Positions 38,235-46,999 of a stretch of 64,000 nt of DNA are shown one piece after another. Position numbers and translations under genes: made by a program. The stretch is from Parasutterella muris (GTDB taxonomy: Bacteria > Pseudomonadota > Gammaproteobacteria > Burkholderiales > Burkholderiaceae_F): NCBI RefSeq assembly GCF_009767915.1, contig NZ_WSRP01000008.1:1-64000 (forward strand), in the 5' to 3' direction. Within the stretch, counting starts at the first letter, position 1. Each line of letters opens with the position of its first letter. A model generated the notes under the pieces. The model ran no database searches. It was not told the DNA's origin and saw only the letters and a program-made list of their open reading frames with translations.

Positions 38235-38260
38235 CGGGATGAGGAATCGTCCCGTTTTTT
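38235..38260 (+). terminator. Terminator-like hairpin between corC and lnt
   Basis: CGGGAT pairs with GTCCCG around GAGGAATC and is followed by six T. The T run ends ten bases before the lnt GTG, so the element can act as a terminator or attenuator and occupies the place of the lnt ribosome-binding site. Confidence 0.6.
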
Positions 38261-38270
38261 ATTTGTCAAC

Positions 38271-39800
38271 GTGAAAACAAAAGCACTCTTATATTTTCTT
38301 CCCTTGACAGCCGGGGTACTTCAGGGTTTTTCATTTGCGCCGGCCAGAGCCATTCTGCAGCTGATTGCCTTATCCGTTCTATTTATCTGTCTATCAAAGT
38401 CTCATGGCGTAAAGCAGGCGTTTGCGCAAGGCTTTCTTTTTGGCTTGGGCTGGTTCTGTTATGCCATTTCGTGGGTGTATGTTTCGATTCATGCCTACGG
38501 ATATCAGCCCGCTTTTTTTGCGGCAGCGGCAGCGTTTTTATTCGCGGCTTTTCTCTCGATTTTTCCGGCCGCGGCCGCGGCGTTTTCCGCTCTTTCCACT
38601 CCGGCATTAAAGAAAGGATTCCCTCTTGCCTTCGTATTAGGGACATCCGCCTCGTGGGGTATATTCGAGTGGCTGAGAAGCTGGGTACTGAGCGGTTTTC
38701 CGTGGGCGGCTTCCGCTTACGCGCATGTTGAAGGATCGCTCTCGGGTTATGCGCCGATTGTCGGAGCGACAGGCATTAATTTTCTGTCCGCATTGATTGC
38801 AGTGCTTATTGCCGTCTTCGTTCTTTCATTCAGAGATTCGACAAGAAGACTGGTTTGTTTGGCGGCGATGTTTGCGGTAATCACAGGCGGGATCTTTTTT
38901 GGACGAATTCAATGGTATGAGCCGGCTGCGCAGGTTCATTTTCAGCTGATTCAGGGCGGAGTCCTACAGGATGAGAAATTTTCTCCGATGGGGACGTTAA
39001 CGAGTTTTGAACGCTATCTCACTTTGATGAAAGAGGGCGGAGCCGCTGCGGAAACGGTGACGGTGCTGCCTGAGACCATTTTCCCTATTCCTTTGGATCG
39101 TCTTCCGAAGGACATTTGGAAGCGTTTTACAGAGGGCACGGATAACGGAAGCCGCATGATTTTCGGCGGATTCACACGAATGAAAGACGGATATGCGAAT
39201 TCGGTGGTTGAGGTGTCCAAGGGCAGGATCATCGAGAGCTACAGCAAGAGGCATCTCGTTCCGTTCGGAGAATACGTCCCGTTCGGTTTCCGCTGGTTTA
39301 TCGACATGCTCGGCATTCCGATGGGAGACCTGGTTCGAGGTTCGTCCTCTCAGGCTGCGTTTAATCTCGGAAATGCCCAGGCTGCGCTTTTGCTTTGTTA
39401 TGAGGATCTCTTTGCTGAAGAAGTGCGGGATTGGTGGACAGACGCTTCGAGTCCGAATGTTCTGATTAACCTGTCCAATCTCGGCTGGTTCGGAGACTCG
39501 CTTGCGCTGCCGCAGCATCTGAACATATCCAGGATGCGGGCGATTGAATTTGCTCGTCCGGTGGTGCGTGCTTCCAACACGGGAGCGACAGCGTATGTGG
39601 AGCCGGACGGCACTGTGGCGGCGGAATTGCCGTTCATGGCGCCGGGCAAACTCGATGTGACGGTCACAACCGCAAAAGGAGCACCGACCCCGTACGCGCG
39701 GAACGGAGATCTTCCTTCCGTGATCTTCATGTTCCTGCTTTTCTTTGCCGCAATTGCGCTTGCGATTACGCGAAAGACTAAACTTAACCGTTTACAATAG
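38271..39800 (+). CDS. lnt: Apolipoprotein N-acyltransferase
   Basis: Inner-membrane enzyme of 509 residues that adds the third acyl chain to lipoproteins. About six N-terminal membrane helices are followed by a periplasmic nitrilase domain with Glu268 (VLPET), Lys326 ([12 protein letters not shown]) and Cys376 (LLCYED), the catalytic triad, and a C-terminal helix. The start is GTG with no Shine-Dalgarno sequence, close behind a terminator-like hairpin. Its likely clients in this window include Pal and the efflux channel lipoprotein. Confidence 0.95.
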   Translation: MKTKALLYFLPLTAGVLQGFSFAPARAILQLIALSVLFICLSKSHGVKQAFAQGFLFGLGWFCYAISWVYVSIHAYGYQPAFFAAAAAFLFAAFLSIFPAAAAAFSALSTPALKKGFPLAFVLGTSASWGIFEWLRSWVLSGFPWAASAYAHVEGSLSGYAPIVGATGINFLSALIAVLIAVFVLSFRDSTRRLVCLAAMFAVITGGIFFGRIQWYEPAAQVHFQLIQGGVLQDEKFSPMGTLTSFERYLTLMKEGGAAAETVTVLPETIFPIPLDRLPKDIWKRFTEGTDNGSRMIFGGFTRMKDGYANSVVEVSKGRIIESYSKRHLVPFGEYVPFGFRWFIDMLGIPMGDLVRGSSSQAAFNLGNAQAALLLCYEDLFAEEVRDWWTDASSPNVLINLSNLGWFGDSLALPQHLNISRMRAIEFARPVVRASNTGATAYVEPDGTVAAELPFMAPGKLDVTVTTAKGAPTPYARNGDLPSVIFMFLLFFAAIALAITRKTKLNRLQ

Positions 39801-39840
39801 AAAAATTGTTTTCAGTTCTCTCATACTGATAAAAATTACC

Positions 39841-40743
39841 ATGCTTACATTTCAAGAAGTGATCCTGCGCCTGCAGGAATATTGGAACGGCCAGGGCTGC
39901 GCGCTGCTTCAGCCGATCGACATTGAAGTCGGCGCCGGTACCTCTCATACGGCCACGTTTTTAAGAGCTCTCGGTCCTGAACCGTGGAGAGCCGCCTATG
40001 TTCAGCCGTCCCGCAGACCGAAAGACGCGCGTTACGGCGAGAATCCGAACCGTCTGCATCAGCACCACCAGTTTCAGGTTGTCTTAAAGCCGGCTCCCAC
40101 CGATATCGTGGACCGCTACCTGGGTTCTCTGAGAGCGCTTGGTATTGATACTGAAGTCAATGACATTCGCTTTGTGGAAGATAACTGGGAAAATCCGACG
40201 CTGGGTGCCTGGGGTCTGGGCTGGGAAGTCTGGATGAACGGCATGGAAGTCACTCAGTTTACTTATTTTCAGCAGGTCGGCGGCCTCACATGCAAACCGA
40301 TTACCGGTGAGATTACCTACGGTCTGGAACGTCTGACGATGTACCTGCAGAACTGCGACAACGTTTTCGATTTGGTCTACACCAAATGGCAGGACGCCTC
40401 CGGAGATCATGTTCTGACCTACGGCGATGTTTTCCATCAGAATGAGGTCGAACAGAGTCACTACAACTTCGAAGCAAGTGATCCCGAGAAACTGCTTAAG
40501 CAGTTTGACTACTTCGAAAGCGAAGCCAAGAGACTAATGGATCTGAATCTTGCGCTTCCCGCCTATGAAATGGTTCTGAAAGCGGGACATACATTTAACC
40601 TTCTGGACGCCAGAGGCGCGATCAGTGTGACTGAACGTGCCGCCTACATCGGCCGTATCCGTCAGATTTCCAGGGCAGTCGCGCAGAGCTACTACGACTC
40701 GAGAGAGCGTCTGGGCTTCCCGATGTGTCAGCCCAAAGCATAA
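39841..40743 (+). CDS. glyQ: Glycine--tRNA ligase alpha subunit
   Basis: Catalytic subunit of 300 residues of the alpha2beta2 bacterial glycyl-tRNA synthetase. The N-terminal [19 protein letters not shown] and [17 protein letters not shown] motifs are diagnostic. The frame is open upstream inside lnt, but the ATG at 39841 gives the conserved start. glyS follows 17 bases after the stop. No glycine riboswitch-like structure is visible in the 40-base gap upstream. Confidence 0.97.
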   Translation: MLTFQEVILRLQEYWNGQGCALLQPIDIEVGAGTSHTATFLRALGPEPWRAAYVQPSRRPKDARYGENPNRLHQHHQFQVVLKPAPTDIVDRYLGSLRALGIDTEVNDIRFVEDNWENPTLGAWGLGWEVWMNGMEVTQFTYFQQVGGLTCKPITGEITYGLERLTMYLQNCDNVFDLVYTKWQDASGDHVLTYGDVFHQNEVEQSHYNFEASDPEKLLKQFDYFESEAKRLMDLNLALPAYEMVLKAGHTFNLLDARGAISVTERAAYIGRIRQISRAVAQSYYDSRERLGFPMCQPKA

Positions 40744-40760
40744 CGAGAAGAGGTTGGAAA

Positions 40761-42848
40761 ATGGCTACATTATTGATTGAAATTCAGACAGAAGAACTGC
40801 CGCCGAAAGCTTTGGAAAATCTTTCTTCCGCTTTTGCCGCTTCTCTTTTCGACAGCTTGAAAGAGCAGGGTTTTACCGCCGAGGATTCGAAAGTGACCGC
40901 CTTTGGTGCGCCTCGCAGAATCGCGGCGGAAGTGACCGCGATTTCCGAGCGCTCTCCTGATAAACCTTTCCGTCAGAAACTGGTTCCCGCCAAGATCGGT
41001 CTGGACGCCGACGGAAACGCAACAGCTGCGCTCAAAAAGAAAATGGCTGCGCTCGGTATCGAATGCGAACCGTCTCAGCTTGCGGTTGTCAATGACGGCA
41101 AGCAGGATCAGCTTTACTACGATGGTATCAAGCCGGGCGTTCTTCTTGCCGAAGGTCTGCAGGCAGCTTTGGATAAGGCGGTGAAACAGCTTCCGATTCC
41201 TAAGGTCATGTCTTATCAGCTTGAAGACGGAAGAACCGTTGAATTCGTTCGTCCGGTTAAGCATTTAGTCGCGCTTCTTGACGATAAGGTTGTCGATGTT
41301 GAACTCTTCGGTCTCAAGGCCGGCAGAGACACGCGCGGACATCGCTTCCACTGCAAGGCGCCGGTCGAAATCACGAGCGCCGAGAGCTACGCCAAAGAAA
41401 TGGAAGCTGCCAAGGTTATTCCTTCTTTTGACGAAAGAAGAAACAAGATGGTTCAGGAACTCAAAGACGCCGCTAAGCGTCTTGATGCTGAAATCATCAT
41501 GCCGCAGGATTTGGTGAACGAAGTGGCTGCGCTCACTGAGTGGCCCGTGGTATACGACTCCAGCTTTGACGAAGAATTCCTTTCCGTGCCGGAAGAATGT
41601 CTGATTCTTACCATGCAGCAGAATCAGAAGTATTTTGCGCTGCGTGATCAGAACGGCAAACTCAAGAACCGCTTCCTTTTGGTCTCACAGATTGAGGCAA
41701 CGGACGGCGGAGACGCTATCCGCTCCGGCAACGCCCGCGTGGTGCGCGCAAGACTGGCGGACGCCAAATTCTTCTACGACCAGGACAAGCTTCAGCCGCT
41801 TGAGTCGAGAGTTTCCGGACTTTCCAATGTGGTTTACCACAACAAGCTTGGCACACAGCTCGAAAGAAGCGAACGTGTTCGCAAAATCGCCCAACAGGTC
41901 GCCAAGAAGATTGATGCGGATCCGAAACTTGCCGACCGCGCTGCGATGCTTGCCAAGGCTGACCTGCGTACGCTCATGGTCGGAGAATTTCCCGAGCTTC
42001 AGGGCATTATGGGCGAGTACTACGCCGAGCATGATAAAGAAGACGCAAAAGTCGCTTTGGCGATTCGCGAGCATTATCAGCCGAGATACGCCGGCGACGA
42101 GCTGCCTTCCACCAGAGAAAGTCTTGCGGTTGCGCTTGCAGACAAGATGGAAACTCTGGCCGGACTCTTTGGTATCGGTCAGCTTCCGACCGGAGAGAAG
42201 GATCCCTTCGCTCTGCGCCGTCACGCTCTGGGCGTTCTGAGAATGCTGATGGAAAAAGAGCTTCCGCTTTCTTTGGATGATCTGATTCAGATTGCGATGC
42301 AGGTCGAGATGACCGCTCCCGGAGTGAAAGATACCTCTGACGAGCTTCGTCAGTTCTTCACCGACCGTCTGCGCGTCATGCTCAAGGATAAAGGCTACTC
42401 CGCACACGAAGTGGAATCCGTTATCGAAGTCCGCCCCGAACTTCTCAGCGATATTCCCAAACGACTTAAAGCGGTACACGACTTCATGGGCATGCCTGAA
42501 GCCGAATCTTTGGCCGCCGCGAATAAGCGAATTGAGAACATTCTCAAGAAGTCTTCCGGAGAAACCGGCAGCGAAGTGGATGCGGCTCTCTTAGTCGAAC
42601 CCGAAGAAAAAGCGCTTTATGAGGCGATTTCCAAGGTCGAACCGAAACTCGGCGCAGATTACAGCGCCGGTCACTACGACGCCGTTCTGAAGGAACTTGC
42701 GCCGCTTAAAGCGCCGGTTGACGCCTTCTTCAATAAAGTTATGGTCAATGCTGAGGATCCGAAACTCAAGAGGAATCGTCTGACGCTTCTGAATGAGCTT
42801 CACAAAGCGATGAATAAGGTAGCGAAGCTTTCGTGCCTGGCTTCCTAA
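40761..42848 (+). CDS. glyS: Glycine--tRNA ligase beta subunit
   Basis: Beta subunit of 695 residues starting MATLLIEIQTEELPPKAL, the family hallmark. It contains the HD-like region and a C-terminal anticodon-binding (DALR-like) domain, and it positions tRNA-Gly for the alpha subunit. GAGGTTGGAAA precedes the ATG. In many Burkholderiales gmhB comes next, but here plsC follows directly. Confidence 0.97.
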   Translation: MATLLIEIQTEELPPKALENLSSAFAASLFDSLKEQGFTAEDSKVTAFGAPRRIAAEVTAISERSPDKPFRQKLVPAKIGLDADGNATAALKKKMAALGIECEPSQLAVVNDGKQDQLYYDGIKPGVLLAEGLQAALDKAVKQLPIPKVMSYQLEDGRTVEFVRPVKHLVALLDDKVVDVELFGLKAGRDTRGHRFHCKAPVEITSAESYAKEMEAAKVIPSFDERRNKMVQELKDAAKRLDAEIIMPQDLVNEVAALTEWPVVYDSSFDEEFLSVPEECLILTMQQNQKYFALRDQNGKLKNRFLLVSQIEATDGGDAIRSGNARVVRARLADAKFFYDQDKLQPLESRVSGLSNVVYHNKLGTQLERSERVRKIAQQVAKKIDADPKLADRAAMLAKADLRTLMVGEFPELQGIMGEYYAEHDKEDAKVALAIREHYQPRYAGDELPSTRESLAVALADKMETLAGLFGIGQLPTGEKDPFALRRHALGVLRMLMEKELPLSLDDLIQIAMQVEMTAPGVKDTSDELRQFFTDRLRVMLKDKGYSAHEVESVIEVRPELLSDIPKRLKAVHDFMGMPEAESLAAANKRIENILKKSSGETGSEVDAALLVEPEEKALYEAISKVEPKLGADYSAGHYDAVLKELAPLKAPVDAFFNKVMVNAEDPKLKRNRLTLLNELHKAMNKVAKLSCLAS

Positions 42849-42859
42849 TTCGCTGAATC

Positions 42860-42879
42860 AGGGCCGCGTATGCGGCCCT
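42860..42879 (+). terminator. GC hairpin after glyS
   Basis: AGGGCCGC pairs with GCGGCCCT around a four-base loop. No T run follows on the plus strand, so termination may be weak or factor-dependent. Confidence 0.4.
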
Positions 42880-42917
42880 TCGTGTCTCTGAGACATTCAA
42901 ATTTATATTGAATCAGA

Positions 42918-43676
42918 ATGAAAGTAATTTACGGTTTGCGTTCTGCAGTCTTCTGGCTGTTTTTTGTAGTGCTCCTTTTCATTTACGGTTTTGCGCTCTT
43001 AGTGTGTATTCCGTTCTGCCGGCAAAGCGGACGCTATGCCATTATCCGATCCTGGTGCCGCGTCATCGTAGTGCTGATGAAGGCTATATGTGGCGTGGAC
43101 TATCGCTTTATCGGGATGGAAAATATTCCGAAGAAAGGTCCTTTTATTCTTCTTTCAAAGCATCAGTCCGGATGGGAGACATTGGCGCTCACCGCCTTTG
43201 TGCCGCGCCGCCTGAGCTATATCTATAAAAAAGAGCTTCACAAGATTCCGATTTTCGGCTGGGGTTTGGCTTCATTGGGCATGTTCAGCATCGACCGAGC
43301 TCAGGGGCGCAATGCTTTTGCTCTGATGAAGCAGGAAGTTCCTAAATTCTTTGAAAAGGGCTGGGGCATTATCCTGTTCCCTGAGGGCACACGCACGGCT
43401 CCGGGACAAGTGGTGAAATATAAAAGCGGCGGGGCGCGCTTGGCAGAATGCACCGGCGCTCCGGTGATCCCTGTTGCGCTTAACTCCGGTGAATGCTGGC
43501 CGAAACACTCTTTTGTGATTCGTCCGGGACTGGTTAATGTTGTCTTTAACTCTCCGATTAACCCGGAAGGTATGAGTGCGCACAAACTCAACGAGAAGGT
43601 GTTTGAGATTATCGAAAACGAAATGGCCAAAATCTCGCCGAAGTTTTACCGAAAAAAATCCGGCGAACAGCAGTGA
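42918..43676 (+). CDS. plsC: 1-acyl-sn-glycerol-3-phosphate acyltransferase
   Basis: Inner-membrane acyltransferase of 252 residues converting lysophosphatidate to phosphatidate. An N-terminal membrane helix (about 8-33) is followed by a catalytic box of HX4E form (KHQSGWETL, His82/Glu87) rather than the usual HX4D, and by FPEGTR (154-159). The glyS-plsC-DUF45 neighbourhood is the standard Burkholderiales plsC location, so this is the better candidate for the housekeeping enzyme than the homologue at 23.7 kb. Confidence 0.92.
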   Translation: MKVIYGLRSAVFWLFFVVLLFIYGFALLVCIPFCRQSGRYAIIRSWCRVIVVLMKAICGVDYRFIGMENIPKKGPFILLSKHQSGWETLALTAFVPRRLSYIYKKELHKIPIFGWGLASLGMFSIDRAQGRNAFALMKQEVPKFFEKGWGIILFPEGTRTAPGQVVKYKSGGARLAECTGAPVIPVALNSGECWPKHSFVIRPGLVNVVFNSPINPEGMSAHKLNEKVFEIIENEMAKISPKFYRKKSGEQQ

Positions 43677-43733
43677 GACTTGCCTGTGTAAGCTGCTCGC
43701 ATAATAAAAAGTTAATACAAAAAGGCTGACGAC

Positions 43734-44774
43734 GTGAATGATCCGTTTGATTTCGACAGACTCATAGACAGGGTTTCCAAAAAGATCAATGACTCACTTT
43801 CTTCGCTGTTCTCGTCCTATAAGCTGGGTGAAGTCCTGGAAGTTATCCATGGCAGCAGGAAGATTCACGTGAGAGTGATTTACGGGAAAAAATGCAGAAA
43901 GTCGGTTCTTTCTCCGTGTGACGATCAGGATATGGATTATGCGCTTTTGGTGCCTTTTAATATGCGCTCCGATCAAGTGCTTGCGGCGCTCTACAGAGAG
44001 ATTGAGCGGGAGCTGAGTCCCAAGCTGCAGCATATCCGCAGCAGGAGAGGGGGCGCTGAAGTTGATCTGAATGGAGAAACGGTGCAGATTCAGGTCATTC
44101 GATCTAAACGCGCCAAGTCATACCGCGCCTCTTTCAAAGACGGTGAAGTGCGTCTTACGGTTCCTACAGGCGGAACAAAGGAGCGCGGACTGCTTTGGCT
44201 GGACGAAAATCTGCGAGCCCTGGAGAAATGGCATACGGAGTATCTGCGGCAGCTTCAGAAGCAGAAGGAAGCTTCAAGTCAGCTTTCAGTGAACAGAAAA
44301 GTCACTATCTACGGCGAAGAGCACCGACTCGTTTTTGTCAATAATCGAAGAGATGAGGGCGTCGGTGCGGGAGAGATTCGCGTCTGTCCTCCTAAAGACA
44401 CGAATGACGACAAACTATGGGAGACGGCGATTACCAGAGTGCTGAAAGAAGAGATTAGACAGTACGCTCTGGAGCAGATTCTTTTGAAGACATCATCGAT
44501 TGATGATTTAGGCATTCCGTTTTCCAAGCTCATCATTTCTTCGGCACAGACACGCTGGGGAAGCTGCTCAGTGAGAGGCATTGTTCGACTGAACTGGAGG
44601 GCGGTATTTCTGCCTAAGGACGTGATCGATTATCTTATCTGTCACGAGCTCGCGCATCTCAAGCACATGAACCACTCAAAGAACTTTTGGGCCAGGGTGG
44701 AAATGTACTGTCCGAACTATCGCGAGTTCGAGAGAAAGCTTAAAGGCTACTCAATCAGTCACAGCGTCCTTTAA
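43734..44774 (+). CDS. DUF45/YgjP-family M48-like metallopeptidase with N-terminal extension
   Basis: Protein of 346 residues. The C-terminal 235 residues are the YgjP/UtpA-type zinc metallopeptidase domain with TRWGSCS and the zinc motif HELAHLKHMNHSKNFW (His304, His308). The first 105 residues are an extra region absent from typical family members of about 230-270 residues. It is partly charged and contains two cysteines, and I do not recognise it. The start is GTG with a weak site. The gene follows plsC as in other Burkholderiales, and its stop overlaps that of the convergent rsmA. Confidence 0.85.
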   Translation: MNDPFDFDRLIDRVSKKINDSLSSLFSSYKLGEVLEVIHGSRKIHVRVIYGKKCRKSVLSPCDDQDMDYALLVPFNMRSDQVLAALYREIERELSPKLQHIRSRRGGAEVDLNGETVQIQVIRSKRAKSYRASFKDGEVRLTVPTGGTKERGLLWLDENLRALEKWHTEYLRQLQKQKEASSQLSVNRKVTIYGEEHRLVFVNNRRDEGVGAGEIRVCPPKDTNDDKLWETAITRVLKEEIRQYALEQILLKTSSIDDLGIPFSKLIISSAQTRWGSCSVRGIVRLNWRAVFLPKDVIDYLICHELAHLKHMNHSKNFWARVEMYCPNYREFERKLKGYSISHSVL

Positions 44775-45592
44775 TCGACCACGGTTCCCGGGATTGTGAT
44801 CGAAACATTGTTTTCGCTTACCAAGCGCGCCAAGCGTATGAAATTCTCAACCGGAATGGTTTCCGCGCGCTGCTCGGGCTGAATCCCGGCTTCTCGGATC
44901 ATATCGTCGGAAATCCATTTAGAGAGGTTGTTGCGCAGGGTCTTTCTTCGCATAGCGAATGAGGCCGCGACAACGTCATGGAAAGCTTTTTCATCCACTT
45001 CCGCAGGATTTTCCAGCGGAATCATTCGCACAACGGAAGAGACGACTTTCGGTGCAGGCGTAAAGGCTTCAGGCGGCACGTCAAAGAGCTTGGCCATGCG
45101 GTACTTGTGCTGAAGCATCACGGAGAGTCTGCCGTAGGTTTTGCTCCCCGGCGCGGCTGTCATTCGATCGACGACTTCTTTTTGAAGCATGAAATGCTGA
45201 TCGACTACACGGTCGGAGATTTCCGCAAGCTTAAACAGCAGCGGAGAAGAAATGTTGTAGGGCAGATTTCCGACAACACGAAGTTTTTCTCCTTCGGAAA
45301 ACGTTCTCCAGTCAAACTTCAGCGCGTCGGCTTCTATGATCGTCAGCGCGCCTGAAGAAAACTGCGTACGCAGCCATGCGGCCAGGTCACGGTCAATTTC
45401 AACGCAGAAAATGTGAGAGGCGCCGGCAATAAGCTGTCGGGTGAGGGCGGCCTGGCCCGGTCCGATTTCAATAATTTTCTGACCTTGCTGCGGATCAACC
45501 GCATCGGCGATTTTCTGAATCCAGTAGTCGTCGTTGAGAAAGTTCTGCCCGAATCTTTTACGGGCTTTGTGATGTTTTAAGACTTCTGCCAT
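44771..45592 (-). CDS. rsmA: 16S rRNA dimethyladenosine methyltransferase
   Basis: KsgA-family methyltransferase of 273 residues that dimethylates A1518 and A1519 of 16S rRNA. Motifs are ARKRFGQNFLND, EIGPGQAALT for SAM binding, and NLPYNIS for catalysis. The start ATG is fixed by homology, yet a strong hairpin plus T run ends three bases before it and there is no Shine-Dalgarno sequence. surA lies directly upstream on the same strand. The pdxA gene usually between them is absent. Confidence 0.96.
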   Translation of the reverse strand: MAEVLKHHKARKRFGQNFLNDDYWIQKIADAVDPQQGQKIIEIGPGQAALTRQLIAGASHIFCVEIDRDLAAWLRTQFSSGALTIIEADALKFDWRTFSEGEKLRVVGNLPYNISSPLLFKLAEISDRVVDQHFMLQKEVVDRMTAAPGSKTYGRLSVMLQHKYRMAKLFDVPPEAFTPAPKVVSSVVRMIPLENPAEVDEKAFHDVVAASFAMRRKTLRNNLSKWISDDMIREAGIQPEQRAETIPVENFIRLARLVSENNVSITIPGTVVD

Positions 45593-45595
45593 AGG

Positions 45596-45626
45596 AAAAA
45601 AGACGCTTAGGTTCTCTAAGCGTCTT
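45596..45626 (-). terminator. Terminator between surA and rsmA
   Basis: AAGACGCTTAG pairs perfectly with CTAAGCGTCTT around GTTCT. On the minus strand a T run follows and runs to within three bases of the rsmA start codon. Confidence 0.8.
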
Positions 45627-45637
45627 AGTATGAAACA

Positions 45638-46993
45638 TTATTCAGCGGGTTTATTGACGCGCTTCTCAATATAAGCTTCGCTCATCAGTTTGCGTTCCCA
45701 GTCAAGCATCGCATCATCGAGCTTCTGCTCTCTGAGGATGTCTCTCGCCTGCTGTTTCAGGCGTTCGTTGACACCGCTTTGGTTTCTGCGTTCCAGTACC
45801 TGGAAGATGTGCCAGCCGTAGGGAGTTTTTACCGGAGCGCTAACTTCGCCCGGGCTGAGTTTCGACAGCATCTGCTCAATTTCCGGAGGAAGATCTCCCG
45901 GGTAAAGCCAGCCGAGATCGCCGCCTCTGGTACCTGAGGGATCAGCAGAATGCAGACGGGCAAGAGAGGCAAAATCGCCGTCACCTTTATCAAGGCGGTC
46001 CTTAAGCTGATTTAGACGCGTGACGACGACATTCTCAGGCGTGACATTGGTCGGACGCATCAGGATCTGACGCAGGTGCGTCTGAGTGACGGTCTGAGAG
46101 GCGGTGTCGCCGGGATCGCGTACGCCGAGGATTTTATAAATCAGGAATGAGTTGGGCGTACGAACCGGAATAATGTCGCCGGTCTTGTGTTTTTTTACCG
46201 CGTCAAGAACAAAACTCGGCAGTCTGCCTGCGGGAATCCAGCCCATTACACCGCCTTCCATCGCTTCGGGCGCTCTGGAGTAGCGAGCTGCGAGCTGACC
46301 GAAGTCCGCACCTTTGGACGCCTGCGTCAGTGCGATGTTTGCCTGTCGAGTGGCTTCATCCACGTCTTTCTGTGTCGGATTGGCGGGCAATCCGATGACG
46401 ATGCGGGCGAGACGGTACTGAATACGTTTTTCAGGTCCGAGCTGATCCTTAATAAACTGATCAACTTCGCTTTCCGGGATCTGAATTTTGTCGTCAACTT
46501 CTCGCTCTCGAAGTCTCTGGGTAATCAGTTCGCTACGAATTCCGGACTTAAAGGTTCTGAAAGAAACACCGTCCTGCGCGAGTTTCTTTTCAAGCTGAGG
46601 AACTGTAAGACCGTTGTTCTGAGCAATTTGCTCAATGGCGCCGTTCATCATATTGTCGTCGATGCGGATGCCGGAGGCCTGAGCTTTCTGCTCAATGATT
46701 CGTTCAAGAATCATACGGTCAAGAACCTGATTTCTCAGATTGTTCATCGGCGGAAGCGTAATTTTCTGCTGACGAAGAGACATAGCGGCCTGGTGCACCC
46801 GCTGCTGAAGCTCGATTTCCGTAATGACGTCGTGATTGACAACCGCGGCGATGCGGTCGACAGGAATAATCTGCTGAGCGGCCGCTTTGGTTTCCGTGCT
46901 TTTAGCTTTAGGCGCGGCCTGTGCGGCTGAAACACAAGCAGCGACGGAAAAAGCCAAGCTGACAGAAAGAGTGAGAACAGAAAGTTTTTTCAT
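45638..46993 (-). CDS. surA: Periplasmic chaperone/peptidyl-prolyl isomerase SurA
   Basis: Outer-membrane protein chaperone of 451 residues. After a signal peptide it has the SurA N-terminal domain (RIAAVVNHDVITEIEL) and two parvulin domains (around GADFGQLAARYSRAPEA and GDGDFASLARLHSADPSG). The second ends in GWHIFQVLERR. The signal contains VAAC (Cys20), which fits a lipobox, as well as a later AQA/AP signal-peptidase I site, so lipidation is possible but unproven. It lies six bases after lptD, whose product is a known SurA client. Confidence 0.94.
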   Translation of the reverse strand: MKKLSVLTLSVSLAFSVAACVSAAQAAPKAKSTETKAAAQQIIPVDRIAAVVNHDVITEIELQQRVHQAAMSLRQQKITLPPMNNLRNQVLDRMILERIIEQKAQASGIRIDDNMMNGAIEQIAQNNGLTVPQLEKKLAQDGVSFRTFKSGIRSELITQRLREREVDDKIQIPESEVDQFIKDQLGPEKRIQYRLARIVIGLPANPTQKDVDEATRQANIALTQASKGADFGQLAARYSRAPEAMEGGVMGWIPAGRLPSFVLDAVKKHKTGDIIPVRTPNSFLIYKILGVRDPGDTASQTVTQTHLRQILMRPTNVTPENVVVTRLNQLKDRLDKGDGDFASLARLHSADPSGTRGGDLGWLYPGDLPPEIEQMLSKLSPGEVSAPVKTPYGWHIFQVLERRNQSGVNERLKQQARDILREQKLDDAMLDWERKLMSEAYIEKRVNKPAE

Positions 46994-46999
46994 ATATCT

